Position numbers and translations under genes: made by a program. This document shows, in pieces, positions 35,181 to 47,075 of a DNA stretch of 64,000 bases (within the stretch, counting starts at the first letter, position 1; every line of letters starts with the position of its first letter). The notes under the pieces were generated by a model, which worked only from the letters and a program-made list of their open reading frames with translations, did not search any database and was not told the DNA's origin. The stretch is from contig JAGVSM010001184.1 in the NCBI GenBank assembly GCA_022494885.1, forward strand, positions 186,001 through 250,000, read 5' to 3'. Source of the DNA: Micrasema longulum. Lineage: Eukaryota; Arthropoda; Insecta; Trichoptera; Brachycentridae.

Positions 35181-35574
35181 CTTGTTACCATATGTTTGAG
35201 TTCACGCGCCATGCACTCAATGTTTTCTAAAATTATTAACTTCGCATTATTTTGGATGTTCCTCCCTTTTCGAAATCAAATTTAGGTAAATGTCGCTTAG
35301 GGTATTTTTGTCATTTTCATTATGTTTTCTAGACGATAGAAGTAGCATTGATAATCGATTTCTCGTGTTTTTTCGAGAAATTTTATTCATCCGTTATGTT
35401 TTACTACTCGCAAAAAAATAATCAAGTTGCTGAAAATACGTAAGAAAAAATACCAAACCTGATTTACATTGTAACTTTATTGACATATAATGTATTTAAC
35501 ATTGTCAAAATAATAGGTATCTACTTATAAAATATATATTTGAAGCGCTAACTTTAAAGTTATTAATTATAATT

Positions 35575-35735
35575 TAAATAAAAATTAAACAACTTTTTTT
35601 TAAACTTTGATTTGGAAGCTAGACAACCCTCTTTACCAAGATATAATACCTAGGTATATAAAGAAGCTTATGTAGCTTCCAAACCGGTCGGTAAAAAATA
35701 AGTGGTTAAAAACAAAGTTGATTTATTTTAATTTT
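35575..35735. repeat. MITE with AACTTTGTTTTTAACCACT termini, inverted copy
   Basis: The right terminus AAGTGGTTAAAAACAAAGTT is complementary to a decayed left AACAACTTTTTTTTAAACTT. The interior carries AAACCGGTCGGTAAAA, the complement of the interior at 16350, and GAAGCGCTAAC lies outside on the left. Confidence 0.6.
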
Positions 35736-36307
35736 AATTTAGGTATCTACTTTGTTTATTATTTATCTTTCCATGTTGATTTGAAATCTGACTCACAAAA
35801 AAAATATTGAGTTTCAAATTTGACTCAACTGGCCTAATTTTAAATCAAATCAACAGCTACGTATTTAATTCCCATAATTCTAAAGCACAATATTTTTTAA
35901 ACCCGTATTTATATTTAATAAGTTACATATTTACGCAATCGTTAATGCTGCCCATCACATTTTTGTATGCTGCATTTGTTAAGGTTAAACCAAACTCCAA
36001 ATAGATTTTATCATTTATCAAATTAATTACTTCATGTTTAAAATAGTCTTACAATATGTAATTATTTGTGTTCTTTATCTAATTATAAAACAAATTATTT
36101 AATGATAATTTTATCTCTATGTTACCTAGCACAAAATTAATAACAGTGATGTTTGTAAATAAAATATTTTATTTAAAAATACGTTTTTTTTATCACCTGC
36201 CCTTACTTTAGCGTTAGATGCTAAGAATGTTTGAGAACAAATTAAACGCAAAGTATCTACTCACTATATTGTACCGTTCGTACCTATGTGATTTTTTTTT
36301 TTTGAAT

Positions 36308-36475
36308 TTCCGCCTCGTGGTCTAGTGATCAGAGCATTTGCCTTCCTTGCAAGAGGTCTCAAGTTTGATATCTCGACATGGTCAACGTGAAATATTTTTC
36401 TGAAAACGTGTTTTTGCACTGAAATATTTCATAGTTTTTCGATTGGCAACGGAAGCGTAAGATTTTCAATTTCTT
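36308..36475 (+). mobile_element. SINE family A copy
   Basis: The head GCCTCGTGGTCTAGTGATCA and the CAAGAGGTCTCAAGTTTGAT B-box region are followed by AAATATTTCATAGTTTTTCG and GCAACGGAAGCGTAAGATT; the tail is lost. Confidence 0.65.
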
Positions 36476-36479
36476 TATT

Positions 36480-36690
36480 TTGTACAATTTATATTTTATA
36501 CATTAAAACTTTTTTGTAATGTACATAACATTACAAAAATGTTTTAAGGCATACATAACACGAAAAAATATATACTCAAAAAAATAAAATAGTGATAGTA
36601 AAATAAAAACACTCAAAGGAAATCCTCTCTGAACTTTTTTTCACTAAAATGAAAGATGTCAACATCCGAAGAAAAACGATTGAGTAAAGA
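36480..36690. repeat. Interspersed repeat shared with 11210-11420
   Basis: TTTTTGTAATGTACATAACA, CATACATAACACGAAAAAAT and AAATGAAAGATGTCAACATC match the copy at 11210-11420. Confidence 0.4.
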
Positions 36691-36835
36691 CATTGCTTTT
36701 GTAAAGATTGATCATATTAGCTTTAAGCAACTAAAATGATCTCGATATGTTGCGATTGGTAGGTTTAGCAATACAGTGCTCTATTATACATTTTTATGTG
36801 CGAGTACAGGAATGATGATGATGGTTATTTTACTC

Positions 36836-36955
36836 AATTTTGGTATTATTCTGGCCAATTAAGTAAATACCTACATCTTCATTTCGCACCGCAACAATTT
36901 TGGTATTATTCTGGCCAATTAAGTAAATATCTACCTCTTCAACGCACCGCATGAA
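36836..36955 (+). repeat. Two tandem 60-bp units
   Basis: CAATTTTGGTATTATTCTGG then CCAATTAAGTAAATA(C/T)CTAC is repeated with an exact 60-bp period, directly upstream of the LINE-like frame. Confidence 0.7.
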
Positions 36956-37420
36956 GGAGAAGAAACTTCACACTTGGCAAGAATATGCGGTAGACTCCTC
37001 CCACGCCAAGGAAATACCTTTTTTCCCACTAAAACCAAATGTAATGGAAAAGCCTTGCGCATTGAGCACTGCTGTAATAGTTCTCACCTATTCAGAATCC
37101 ATGTACGGGACTGCCATGTGCGAATGTCAGCTTGGGGAAGAAAATTTAAACCATGTTTTTTTATGCCCAATAAATGATTGTTATCCTGAATTCAAATCCG
37201 ACCTCTCTAATATCTATGCTCCATTTCCTACTTATATTCTAACTTGTTAAGTCTCTACCCAATTAACATGTATTCAACATTTTATGTAAATATCTAGTTA
37301 TAAATTGTATCAATTTGTAAATATGTTGATATGTGCAGTGTACTTAATATTAAATACTAACCCTCTAACTTGGTAATATAGTACCAACACATGTGTAAAT
37401 TGATCTAAAACTCGACACTG
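36951..37420 (+). pseudogene. Jockey-like LINE 3' end
   Basis: One frame carries LFRIHVRD and the other CECQLGEENLNHVFLCPIND then SNIYAPFP before a stop. The C.C....NLNHxFxxCP block is the cysteine motif near the end of jockey-class ORF2. A frameshift near 37100 separates the halves. Confidence 0.6.
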
Positions 37421-37667
37421 GCTAGAACACCCCAGTAAGGAGGAGAAAGAGCCAATAAGTAAAGAAGAAGAATCTATGACGGAAATCTATAGTCTATGAC
37501 GAATATAGTCTGTGGGTTTAAGGTTTTAGATTTACACCTATATAATCTGTGATCTACATGGTGACAGGTGACATTAGATGAGGTTCTTGATTTTATAATT
37601 AATTTGTTGTTTACATATTGTTAACATCACCTATAATGTCTAGTGGAAGCTAATTAATAATATTATC

Positions 37668-37718
37668 ATGGGGAAAAACAAAATGATAGCAAAATCCTGC
37701 CCAAAATGCGATCAACAG
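37668..37718 (+). CDS. C16orf87 homolog exon 1
   Basis: 17 codons from ATG: MGKNKMIAKSCPKCDQQ, donor GTTCGT, phase 0. Holds the first Cys pair of the zinc ribbon. Confidence 0.85.
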
Positions 37719-40700
37719 GTTCGTTATTGTTTTTATTCTCGACATTCTTAAAACCCAACCTCAAACCTTAACATATTTTATAATTTAATGATTTAATAAA
37801 TCTCAGATTTACTTTCGTATAGATTTTATTGTAAATATATAGATTACTGATCTTATGAGGTTGAAAAATAATGTATTTTTATAAGAGAGATAATTTTTAA
37901 ATGAATATAAGTTGTAACGCATATTTCTATAGAAATAATGCATATATATCAGCAGCCTTCTAGGTTTTTGGTTTGTTTATTGCACATTTTATTCTTTTTT
38001 TACTGATATGCATCATCATTCCCCTTTTCGCAACTAATGGTGCATAGCTCATAGGTATATCATGTAACAATAAAATGATTGAGACAACGCTGCCATTGAA
38101 ATACAATTAAAGGCCAAGACACAAAATAGTGATTCACTGACTCTAGGTATTTTATGTATTTACACACTCCCACATCCCACCCAACTTGCATGTAGCTCAA
38201 AGTATTTCTCCAAACTGACAAATGAATGAATATATTGTCATAATTATTTCAGCGCGCCGCCGCGGTAAACTCAAATACAATTTTGTATGGAGACAGGTGA
38301 CTCCCAACATTTAACTACTTTGAAGTGGTTTTAATGAATTTAGAGTATTATTTAACTTACTTTATCTGGGATTATGAAAGGATTAAGTTCGTTTAAGAAA
38401 TTTTTCCTCGTAGGTGGGCACTGCCAAATAAACTCAAGTCCTCAGATGCGGTGTGCAGTGGGCAAGCTGTATGATAAAACTATTTTCAGGTTGCCGTAGC
38501 GACCAAGATCTGCAAGTGCGGGCACTCCTTCTTCACGTCCAAGAGCCGGCTGACTCGGGACATGGGCCCCTCCATAGGGGCAGGAGGCGGGGGGGGCTCA
38601 CACGCGGGAGAAGGAGGGCGCCGCCGTACCGGCCGCGTGCGCCGCGCGCGTCCTCACTTCTACGACAGCCAGGACTACCAAAAGGTAAGAAAGGTCAGTG
38701 TAAACCTCTCCAGTTACAAATATTTTTTTCATTTTACAAGATTATAATTTTTTACCATCATCATATCCGCACCCAATGGTGCTTAGGGCACTACATTAGT
38801 GCACCAGTGAGAAACTGTTATTCTCTCTCTCTCTAATTTCCACGCATTGTTGCGAGTGCTGTCAAACATTTAGACAAAACATTTATTTGTAATATTTATA
38901 TAGCCAGAACCTCAGACTCTAGATAGACTAAAAAGGCCTGGTATGGTGACCCAGAACAGGCAGAAAAAGTGTCGGCAGGCCTCAAACAAGGTGGTCTAAT
39001 AACATAAGACGGGTTGCAGGAAGTGGTTGGATGCGGTTAGCTCAGGATAGAGAAATTTGGAAACTTATGGTGGAGGCCTATGTTCACCATTGGAGAAGAG
39101 ACGGTTGATGATAATGATTATTTAAGTGTAGGTAAGCAAAATAGATAAAGTCAGAATGAATTTTACGGCAGTCGAATAATGTAAATTACTTTGATTTTAT
39201 TGCCATAAGAATTTTTCTTTAAAAACAGATAATGGAAAAAATGTAGAATCTATAAAATAATTCCTTTTACTAGACGCCACAACAAAGGTAGACTGCAATC
39301 TTATACATCTTTTTGGTGCTTCAATACTTTAAACTAGGGACATCAATGTAAATTATGTAGCGTAATTCAAACAATTAATGTGGTAAAATGGTGGATAGGG
39401 TAACGATTTATGTGATCTATTTTTGTGTGTTTTGTATGAAATTAATTCAGAGTTAGAAGAAAGAACCAACACAGCTGGGAAAACGATTATTTGAGGAATG
39501 ATGCAGGTTTCACTGTACAAATAAGAACCGGTACATTAGGCAAATTTTTCCGTTCAATTTGAGACAATTTTGGCATATTGTATAATATAAATAATACCGC
39601 TATACGCACCCGATGTGCATAGAGCTCTGCATTGGAACACCAAATACAGTATATCTCGATCGTTTGTTACATAAAAGTAAGGTGTCAAAGCCGGAATCAA
39701 CCCCGGACCTCAAGCATAGTAGGTGAATGCACCTTCCACTTGATTTTCCTTTTCAAGATTCAGGATCACCTGAGAGAAGTCATCGATTTGAAAACACTTG
39801 TCTTAAGTTCTAGTTATGTTCCACTAACAGAACTGTACTCGCCATCCACCTGGACACAGACTCAAATGTAAATAATAATTATGGACATTCTAGTGTGTAT
39901 ATTTATAGACTTATATATCGTGGGTATACTGGCAAAAAACTTTAACTCTCAAATCCCTGTTTTGAGAATTCAAGCATTTAAGTTTTGTTCCAATTTTACT
40001 CTTTTATATCTTTATTTATTTTATTATTTATTTATTTATTTGACGGACTTATGCAGTCCATTCTAATGATGGTAAATACAATTTCTTATAATAAATATAG
40101 GTACTAATCAAATAAAATACAACTAAATAAAATTAAAGCTAGGGCAAAAATATATATTCATATTTAAATATACATAGTAGGATGTTAAGTGCTTATTTAA
40201 GAACATGTTTTTAATTTTTCCGTTTCTTAATTTTAAATTAAGTAAATATTAAGTTATTTAAAGCTTTTAGCTTGAATAAAATACCGGGTATACGACTAAA
40301 CCTTAAATTTATTTTTAAAATTACAGATACATGAAATTTAATATGACATATTGTATTTTGCCAGTTTGTAGAGCGTTAAAATCTTTACAAAACTGCATCA
40401 TTAAGTCTAATCTGCATATTTTCCAGTTAATGTTTTTAGCCAGTATACCCACGATATTGAGGTTTGATGTTTTTACGCTTTAAATATCCGTGAATTTAAT
40501 TAATAATAAGCACATTAACGAGATATACTGTGGAAACTTCTAAGATAGTAGCCAATTGCTCGCTCTTAGCACAGGGGTTACTGGTTTTATTTTTAGTAAG
40601 ATCACAAATCAAATCTTTATCCCCTATTAATTGTGAAGTTGCCCATTGTGGTGCTAAAAAGAAGTTAACGGAGAAAATTACTCTTAACTAATTCTAGCCG

Positions 40701-41839
40701 GGTCGTATCAGGAATATGAATAAATTTTTGTTCTTTTTTTTTACAGGCACCCAAAAGACGATCTGCTTCCCAGGGATCATTTGACGACGATAGAATTAGA
40801 GACAGATCCAAAGACAGTAACAAAGATAGCGGTAAGAATGAATTTTTAAAAATAATTTAGAAGTTCTCCAATTACTACATATTTTCAAAATATGTAGATT
40901 GAACGGAGATTTAAGTAATAAAGAAGTTCGGTGCTTACGGGAATTTGGATTTAAAAAACGTTTTCTTAAAAATAAATTAAGATAATTATAGCATTTAATT
41001 GTACCGAAAAGTTTCTTAAAAATGTATGAAAAAATTAATAAAAATGATTTTGACATAAATTAACTGCTTTGAAACATCCCAAGTTCATGTGAATACGTGT
41101 TTACAATAACTGATCAATTATAGGTTATAGCATAATATTGTGATATATTTCTGATGTCCGGGCCAGCCATGTTTGTCGATGTTTTGACATTTGGCGGGTA
41201 TGGGGTTCTACTTTTAAATGACAGAAAAACTCACTGATTTGAACTCACAATTTCACGGGTGGTGTAGTTTTGAAGTAACGATGGGGTTTTTTTTAAATTA
41301 CGAAACATTAAAAAATCATAGGGTAATTTTGATACATAAAAATTTAATTTTTGGCTTAGTTTGATAGTCTGTCAACAAATAAAATAATGTAGGAGAACCA
41401 CAAACATTCTCATTAAAATATTTAAATTGATCCATTTATATTCACAAGTTAACAACTGGCTTTTTAGATAAAATAATTTACAAAAGAGTACATTGTAATA
41501 TTTATTATACAAATCAGTGAGACTTGGGATAAACAGATAAATAAAATTTGACCATACATTACCAAAGGATTACTTTTATTTACTTCAATAAAAAAAAACA
41601 GGTTCATTAAATTGTGTGCATTGCAACTCTTTAGTTTTAAAAAATATCTATTTTATTCAGCGACAGCACAGAGAGCAGCCAGACGGAGAGCCCTAAAGTT
41701 AAAGGCTCCTGGACCAGAAGCGAAGAACAATCGTGTGCCCCCAGAGCCGACCCTCCACCCCGCCAAGCTTCAGCGATGCTCAATGCTGCTACAGGAAATC
41801 AATAGAAAGATGGCTGCAGTAACTTGGTGCCCTGAATAG
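37668..41839 (+). CDS. UPF0547/C16orf87 homolog, small zinc-ribbon protein
   Basis: Complete four-exon gene: 37668-37718, 38490-38684, 40747-40831 and 41661-41839, joined in consistent phase, about 169 residues. The N-terminus has a zinc-ribbon-like pattern with C11, C14, C25 and C27 (CPKCDQQ, then CKCGHSFF). This is the signature of the family that includes human C16orf87. The C-terminus LLQEINRKM corresponds to the conserved LAEINRK end of the human protein. Between them lie a Gly-rich stretch, Arg-rich segments and a Ser/Asp-rich charged region, which suggest a nuclear protein. The ATG at 37668 is the first in frame and gives the expected short N-terminus. The molecular function is not established by sequence. 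Confidence 0.88.
38008..38060 (-). mobile_element. SINE family A tail fragment
   Basis: ATGCATCATCATTCCCCTTT then CTAATGGTGCATAGCTCAT is the 3' end of the SINE (minus strand) inside intron 1. A further tail piece lies at 38755-38820 (CATCATCATATCCGCACCCA) in intron 2. Confidence 0.5.
38490..38684 (+). CDS. C16orf87 homolog exon 2
   Basis: 65 codons: VAVATKICKCGHSFFTSKSR, then a Gly run GAGGGGGSHAGEGG, an Arg-rich RRRTGRVRRARP and FYDSQDYQK. Acceptor TATTTTCAG, donor GTAAGA. It is strikingly GC-rich against an A/T-rich background. Confidence 0.9.
38905..39112 (+). pseudogene. LINE C-terminal fragment in intron 2
   Basis: Reads RRVAGSGWMRLAQDREIWKL MVEAYVHHW then stop; AQDRxxWxxxVEAYVxxW is the last block of RTE/R1-like polyproteins. 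The upstream part is out of frame. Confidence 0.6.
39590..39740 (-). mobile_element. SINE family A fragment in intron 2
   Basis: The minus strand has GTGCATTCACCTACTATGCT, GAGGTCCGGGGTTGATTCCG, ACGATCGAGATATACTGTAT and a GGTGCGTATAG end. The middle is deleted. Confidence 0.55.
40747..40831 (+). CDS. C16orf87 homolog exon 3
   Basis: 28 codons plus one base, APKRRSASQGSFDDDRIRDR then SKDSNKDS. Charged, low-complexity linker. Acceptor TTTTTTTACAG, donor GTAAGA. Confidence 0.8.
41661..41839 (+). CDS. C16orf87 homolog exon 4
   Basis: Starts with two bases completing Ala, then TAQRAARRRALKLKAPGPEA, and HPAKLQRCSMLLQEINRKMA, ending in TAG at 41837. The EINRK segment is conserved across the family. 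Confidence 0.88.
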
Positions 41840-41924
41840 GATCGCCCTGTATAATAACAACCCTAGATAAAAAATTAACTCAATCGCCGTATTGTTTTCA
41901 ATTTATGCTAATATGTTACCCGGG

Positions 41925-41930
41925 AATAAA
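41925..41930 (+). terminator. Candidate polyadenylation signal of the C16orf87 homolog
   Basis: AATAAA 86 bases after the stop codon. A second AATAAA is at about 42299. Confidence 0.4.
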
Positions 41931-42109
41931 GCCATCATTGGCCAACTGTGCTGTATTTTAATAAGAAGAATATGTCAGCATAAACATGGTGTCCCGTATC
42001 TTTGCCCAAATCCTGTTGTTTTGTATACTATGTGTAAAATGAGCACAAAGAGTTGTTTTACCTACCCGAAAGCGAGCATCATTATGTTAACACCCAATTA
42101 AGGCCTTTT

Positions 42110-42420
42110 TTGTATAATATGTATGTATTTTATTCTAAATATAATTGGTTTCTCTTTAGGATGAATGCATAGATTTTCTGTTTAAACATATATGAAGGGT
42201 ACACGACAAAAAATAGCTCATTAACAAATAACAAAATTTGCAAGAGAGCAAAAAGAAGAATAAAAACCCAATTTGATGGACACTGGGTTCACCTATTCAA
42301 TAAAATATGTTTTCGATTAATGCAAAATATATTTTTGCATTTTGTCATTTTTTGCCAGTCACAACCTCATATTTATTTCCTACCATGAGAAAGTTCTGTG
42401 CTACAAAAAATCGGACCTAA
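42110..42420. other. No gene recognised
   Basis: Downstream flank of the C16orf87 homolog; A/T-rich with a second AATAAA near 42299 and no repeat that I can place. Confidence 0.3.
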
Positions 42421-42429
42421 TGAAAATGT

Positions 42430-42690
42430 TTTCTTACGTGCGGTAAAAATTAAAGCGTTCAATTTCTTGAAATTGTATGAAGAATATATTAAAAACTTAA
42501 TTACTTTGAATTATATCACTAGTTCTTCCGAATCAACCAATATTAGAGTGTTGTGATAGATTTCCAGTTTACGGGAACCCAATTCACCCAATCAGCAGAA
42601 CTCAACTAATAGAAATTGTGACGTCACAAGCGGAGTAATTTCAAAATCACAAAACTTAAAAAAATCATAGCGCTGATAATATGAGACATC
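42430..42690. repeat. Right arm of the fold-back element family
   Basis: AGTTCTTCCGAATCAACCAA, TAGAGTGTTGTG, GTGACGTCACAAGCGGAGTA and AAAAAAATCATAGCG match 764-910. It ends shortly before the mariner element. Confidence 0.55.
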
Positions 42691-43030
42691 ATTTTTTTAT
42701 GTTTTGAATTTAGTTGGTTTTTAATTTTCCGTTTTATAGAACGCTTAACCCTTTACTGGTCAATTTTTCTAATTCTTTCAAAAAATAAATATTTGTGTCT
42801 GTTTTTTTATGTAGATACTAGGAAAATGAATGAAAATATTTTTTTCAACATTCAGTTTTCTTTTTATACAATGTAGGTATGTGAACAATATGCTACATCG
42901 GGCATAAAAAGTTAAAAAATACAAGAATATAAGAAATTATATTTTTATAAACGTCTTTTTATCTAAAAGTGAAAGTTGTGGAAACAATTATAACTTTAAA
43001 TCATTAAAAAAAAATACAAAGAAATTTATA

Positions 43031-44322
43031 CAAGGGCGGATTGAAAATGAAGCTACCTAAGTAGGAAAAAAACCTTTTATTTTTCAAAAACCATTTATTT
43101 TTCAACAAAGTCTCCTTTTACTTTGACACACTTAGTAAGACGATATTCCAACTTTTTTATACCATCTGCATAATACGATTTCGGGAACCTCTCAAAATAT
43201 GCGTTAGTTTCGGTAATCACTTCTTCGTTTGAGCTGAATCTTTTTCCCGCGGGCCATTTTTTCAAGTTTGGAAACAGTAAAAAGTCACTAGGAGCTAAAT
43301 CTGGACTATACGGTGGATGATCAACCAATTCGAGATGTATTTCACGTAATTTTAGCATCGTATCTAATGCTGTGTGAACTGGTGCGTTGTATTAAAGAAA
43401 GAGCACCTTTTTCTTCTTTAAATGTGGTTGTTTTTCCTTGATTGCATCATTCAATTGATCCAATAATGCACGATAATACTTTCCTGTGATTGTGGAACCT
43501 TTTTCAAGATAATCGATGAGCAATATTCCGAGTGCATCCCAAAATACAGTGGCCAAAACCTTGCCAGCCGATTTCACTGCCTTTGCCTTCTTCGGAGCAC
43601 TTCCACCAGCTTCCACCCATTGTTTTGATTGATTTTTGGTTTCAGATGTATAATGGTGCACCCATGTTTCATCAACAGTTATTAATTGACGCCAAAAATC
43701 AACAGGATTACGCTTTATCATGTCCAAACACTGCTGTGAAGTGGTCTCTCGAACTCGTTTTTGTTCGACACTGAGCAAACGCGGCACCCATCTTGCCGAT
43801 AGCTTTTTCATATGCAAATGTTCATGCAAAATGTTGAACACACGTTCATATGAGATGTTTACCATTTCAACAATCTCACGCAACTTCACTTGGCGATCAT
43901 TCATAACTATATCGAGGATTTTCTTGATATTTTCTTCAGTAACCACCTCTTTTGGCCTTCCTGTTGATGGTATTGTTGCAGTGCTTTTTGGGCCGCGTTT
44001 AAATTCAGCAATCCAATATTTTACCATGTAATCTGACGGAGCAGACTCACCGTAATGTTTATCGAGCTTTTCTTTTGTCTCTTTCGCCGTTTTCCCTTTC
44101 AAATAATAGTGTTTAATCACTGCACGAAATTCGCTTTTTTCCATTTTTCAAGAAACACAAAAGTTGTTTACTTCTAACGACTACAACAAATAAACTAATC
44201 GATGAATTTGGGTGACATTTTAACAGCTGCCGTTTGACAGATCGCAATTTGGAAAAAAAAAATCTTTTTTGTGTTTGTGCTGCCATCTAGCGCTAGGTAG
44301 CTTCATTATCAATCCGCCCTCG
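43031..44322 (-). mobile_element. mariner transposon, nearly full length (1292 bp)
   Basis: A TA dinucleotide flanks each side (43029-43030, 44323-44324). The left end CAAGGGCGGATTGAAAATGA AGCTACCTA is matched by the complement of the right end, CGAGGGCGGATTGATAATGA AGCTACCTA, so the terminal repeats are about 28 bp with few differences. The element is the usual 1.3 kb and encodes a single transposase frame on the minus strand. Confidence 0.9.
43095..44144 (-). pseudogene. mariner transposase with one nonsense codon
   Basis: 350 codons from ATG at 44144 in one unbroken frame except a TAA at 43392-43394. The N-terminus has the paired helix-turn-helix (MEKSEFRAVIKHYYLKGKTA; later NISYERVFNILHEHLHMKKL), a WVPRLL block near residue 119, then the first catalytic Asp in TVDETWVHHY. 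The second catalytic site, normally HQDN, reads L, stop, Y, N: the Asp is replaced by Tyr. The third Asp is in YSPDLAPSD, 34 residues after that position, as in D34D mariners. Two defects at the same site mean this copy cannot be active, yet the rest is hardly decayed. Confidence 0.9.
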
Positions 44323-44324
44323 TA

Positions 44325-45755
44325 GATGATGAGTGATAAAAATATTTGAAATTACTTTTATACTCTGATTATCGGTATGTAGCAGATCGTTTACATTGGC
44401 AGTGTTTGGTTAACATTAATATCTCATAAATTGAAAAAAATGCAACGAGTCCATGTTAGCCGTATACCCTGCATATATTTATCAGAACTCATAGACAATA
44501 AGTCTGCTTAGGACTAAATCTCTTTGTCTGCATTAAAAAAGTATGGTGCCGGAATTCATTATACCCTAATCCAAATATTCAATAAAATTCAATGACTTGA
44601 CACTTTATAAGCTGAGTAATTAAACTAACATTAATTGACTTATGAAAGTATTTATGTACTTACGTATACCCAAATCTGTGTTGCATTATACTGACAAAGG
44701 GCACCATGGTTAATGGATTAAATTCTTTGTGTGTAATATTTTTGCTGAGCTTGTAAAGTTTATTCACTGTCAATTTTCCAACAATTTTAATTATTTACAC
44801 TTCTTCTGTGGGATATTGCTATTTTTTAAATGTATAATATTTGTCATATTTTCATAAATCTGTAAATAAGCTTAAAAATAAATTGATCTAAGTGTTACAT
44901 AGAGGCAGTAAAAAGACAATGAAAATGGTTACCAACATGACATATGTCCATTTTAAGACTAAGGTATTTTAAAATTATGAATGTAAATATTTATCTAACT
45001 TTTAAGAAATAAATATTACTGGGTGTATTTTTTAATTAATATTTTTTTTAAAATTATTTGTCTGATATTTTAGGGTTGATTTTTAAAAATAATTGTATAA
45101 GATTGACTTCTTTAAAGTAATAATGAATTTAGGAATGGTTTAAGTATGTACATCCATAGAAAACTTACGAATGAAATCACCATGCTAAAGAATCGCCATT
45201 AGTGATGGGGATGAACACAATTGAGCAGTACAAACGTATAATGTTAACGGGTGATTTACTAACTAAAATTGTATTGTGTGAAGTCAGCTTCAGGGTGTTT
45301 TTAGCTAGAATGTACTGTATGAAGTTATTGCGAGGTGTTAATTGTGGTAATCAGTGATACCACCTTAACATCTAGGTACCATTTTACAGTAAATTGGAAT
45401 TTTATGTTAAAATCTTAGTTCGTGTTTTTGCAATTACATTGACAATATTACTTCATTATTAATGATTTTCTATGTATTTTAATTAAATTGATTTTTCAAC
45501 ATTTCGGTGTACGAGTACACACGTTCTAATTCACAAAGTAACCACAAAATGATCCGCCGAATTCTCTTCTCCAATTCATCACATTATTATTTATTATCAC
45601 ACAAAACTATGAGTGTGGCTGATAATGCACTGTTTTAAAAGTGTCAAAACATCTTTGTAATATCCACAAAGTAAAAAGTGTGCATGTCGTTGACTTAAAC
45701 ACACTGTAGTACTACAATAGGGAAATATAACTTTTTTTTATTTACTTTTGAAGTA
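44325..45755. other. No gene recognised
   Basis: A/T-rich intergenic sequence; no motif-bearing frame, no clear repeat boundary. Confidence 0.35.
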
Positions 45756-46075
45756 ATAAAGGCCTATGAAATACTGTCCAGTAAAAAAAATATTTTCTAC
45801 TTATTAGTAGCATAAAAAATATTTTTTAATTTGTGGTTCTGAATTTCCACTAAACAGCCATTGCATTTGCCACACCTTAATATGTCACAATTCCTGTTCA
45901 TTTTCAACTTTGCGCCAAACCATTCAAATTTTATTGAACATCGTCACGAATCTTGACATCACAACTATCAAACATGTCGCGTTTTTTTATATTTTCTTTT
46001 TTAAAGTTATGTATGAAAACGTTTCTCCACAATATCTGTATTGATTTTGAAAATACAATCAATTATTCTCATTCC
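45755..46075 (+). repeat. Interspersed repeat shared with 30908-31255
   Basis: CCTATGAAATACTGTCCAGT, CTACTTATTAGTAGCAT and TATGTATGAAAACGTTTCTC match the other copy in order and orientation. A 99-codon frame over its end has no domain. Confidence 0.55.
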
Positions 46076-46144
46076 ATTAAATATATTTTTTTGATATTTG
46101 TAGTACGTAACATTTCCCCATTGTGCACTACACACAGTACGGTC

Positions 46145-46400
46145 TCATTGCTAATCATCATCCATTCCCTTTCCATATCCAATGGTGCACATGGCTCTCG
46201 ATTGGTACACCAACCGCTGCGTATCTTAATCATTCTTATTACATTAAGGTAAGATGATCAGTATTACGCTTCAGGTGCCAGTCCAGGGACTATTAAATAT
46301 TATTGTGTTGTAACAGCTTTTTAAATAATTATTTCATGTCAACCGTGTCCGGAATTGAACCCGAGACTTCTTGCATGGTAGGCAAACGTACTGACCATTT
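46145..46400 (-). mobile_element. SINE family A, full length
   Basis: On the minus strand it reads AATGGTCAGTACGTTTGCCT, ACCATGCAAGAAGTCTCGGG TTCAATTCCGG, AATATTTAATAGTCCCTGGA and CTGAAGCGTAATACTGATCA, ending GGAATGGATGATGATTA. The best guide to the complete family (about 250 bp). Confidence 0.75.
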
Positions 46401-47019
46401 TCAATGTCAATGAGTCTACAATATTTTCCAACTATATACATTTTTGGGTGTTTGTTTTTTTTTTGGCCTAAAAAAATGGGAATTGAAATCCTAATACAAA
46501 AAACTTAATCACCAATGTTTTGGATATGTCCAAATATTTGTAGACAGATACTAAATTTATTAATCCCTTAGATAGATGAGAACTAAACAATAAATGATTG
46601 AATCATTATTGTATTATGGATTTTTTATTATTATTGAACTAACAATATTACAGACTATGAAATATGAATTTTACTTATGTATTTTAATTTTAACGCAATT
46701 AAAAATTTATTGAAATTATTCAGTCTTTTATTTCAAACCGTTTTTAATATTTTACACCTTTGCATGGAAACATTATAAACCTACCTTTTAGGAAACATAA
46801 AACTTTGAACTATTTGAGAGTTGGCTAAATCAGAAGTTCTAACATTTTTATTTATTTATTTACAATTCAAATGAGTAGTATTTTTTTTTCTAAATTCCAC
46901 TGATAAATGATGCAGAGTTTTGGTAATTCTCTATTACTTTCTTGAAGCTGTTGTGTCTAGTAGACATAATTTAACCTTGATTTCAACACTTAAATATGAA
47001 TCAGGTTTTGATCTCGTGA

Positions 47020-47075
47020 TATTTTACTTCTAATTGGAGGTCTGAGGTTCCAGCCCCACTTTGCCACAAATTGAT
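47020..47075 (+). mobile_element. SINE family B fragment
   Basis: TGGAGGTCTGAGGTTCCAGC CCCACTTTGCC corresponds to the B-box half of the family at 31310. Confidence 0.35.

Noticed and set aside
36308..36385. A functional tRNA gene
   Set aside because: A- and B-box-like sequences are present but no cloverleaf can be drawn, and the same head is followed by the SINE body in many copies.
40018..40045. CRISPR or regular array in TTATTTATTTA tracts
   Set aside because: Simple sequence only; no spacers and an eukaryotic context.
43359..43394. Frameshift in the mariner transposase
   Set aside because: The two open parts are in the same frame; the break is a single TAA codon, not a shift.
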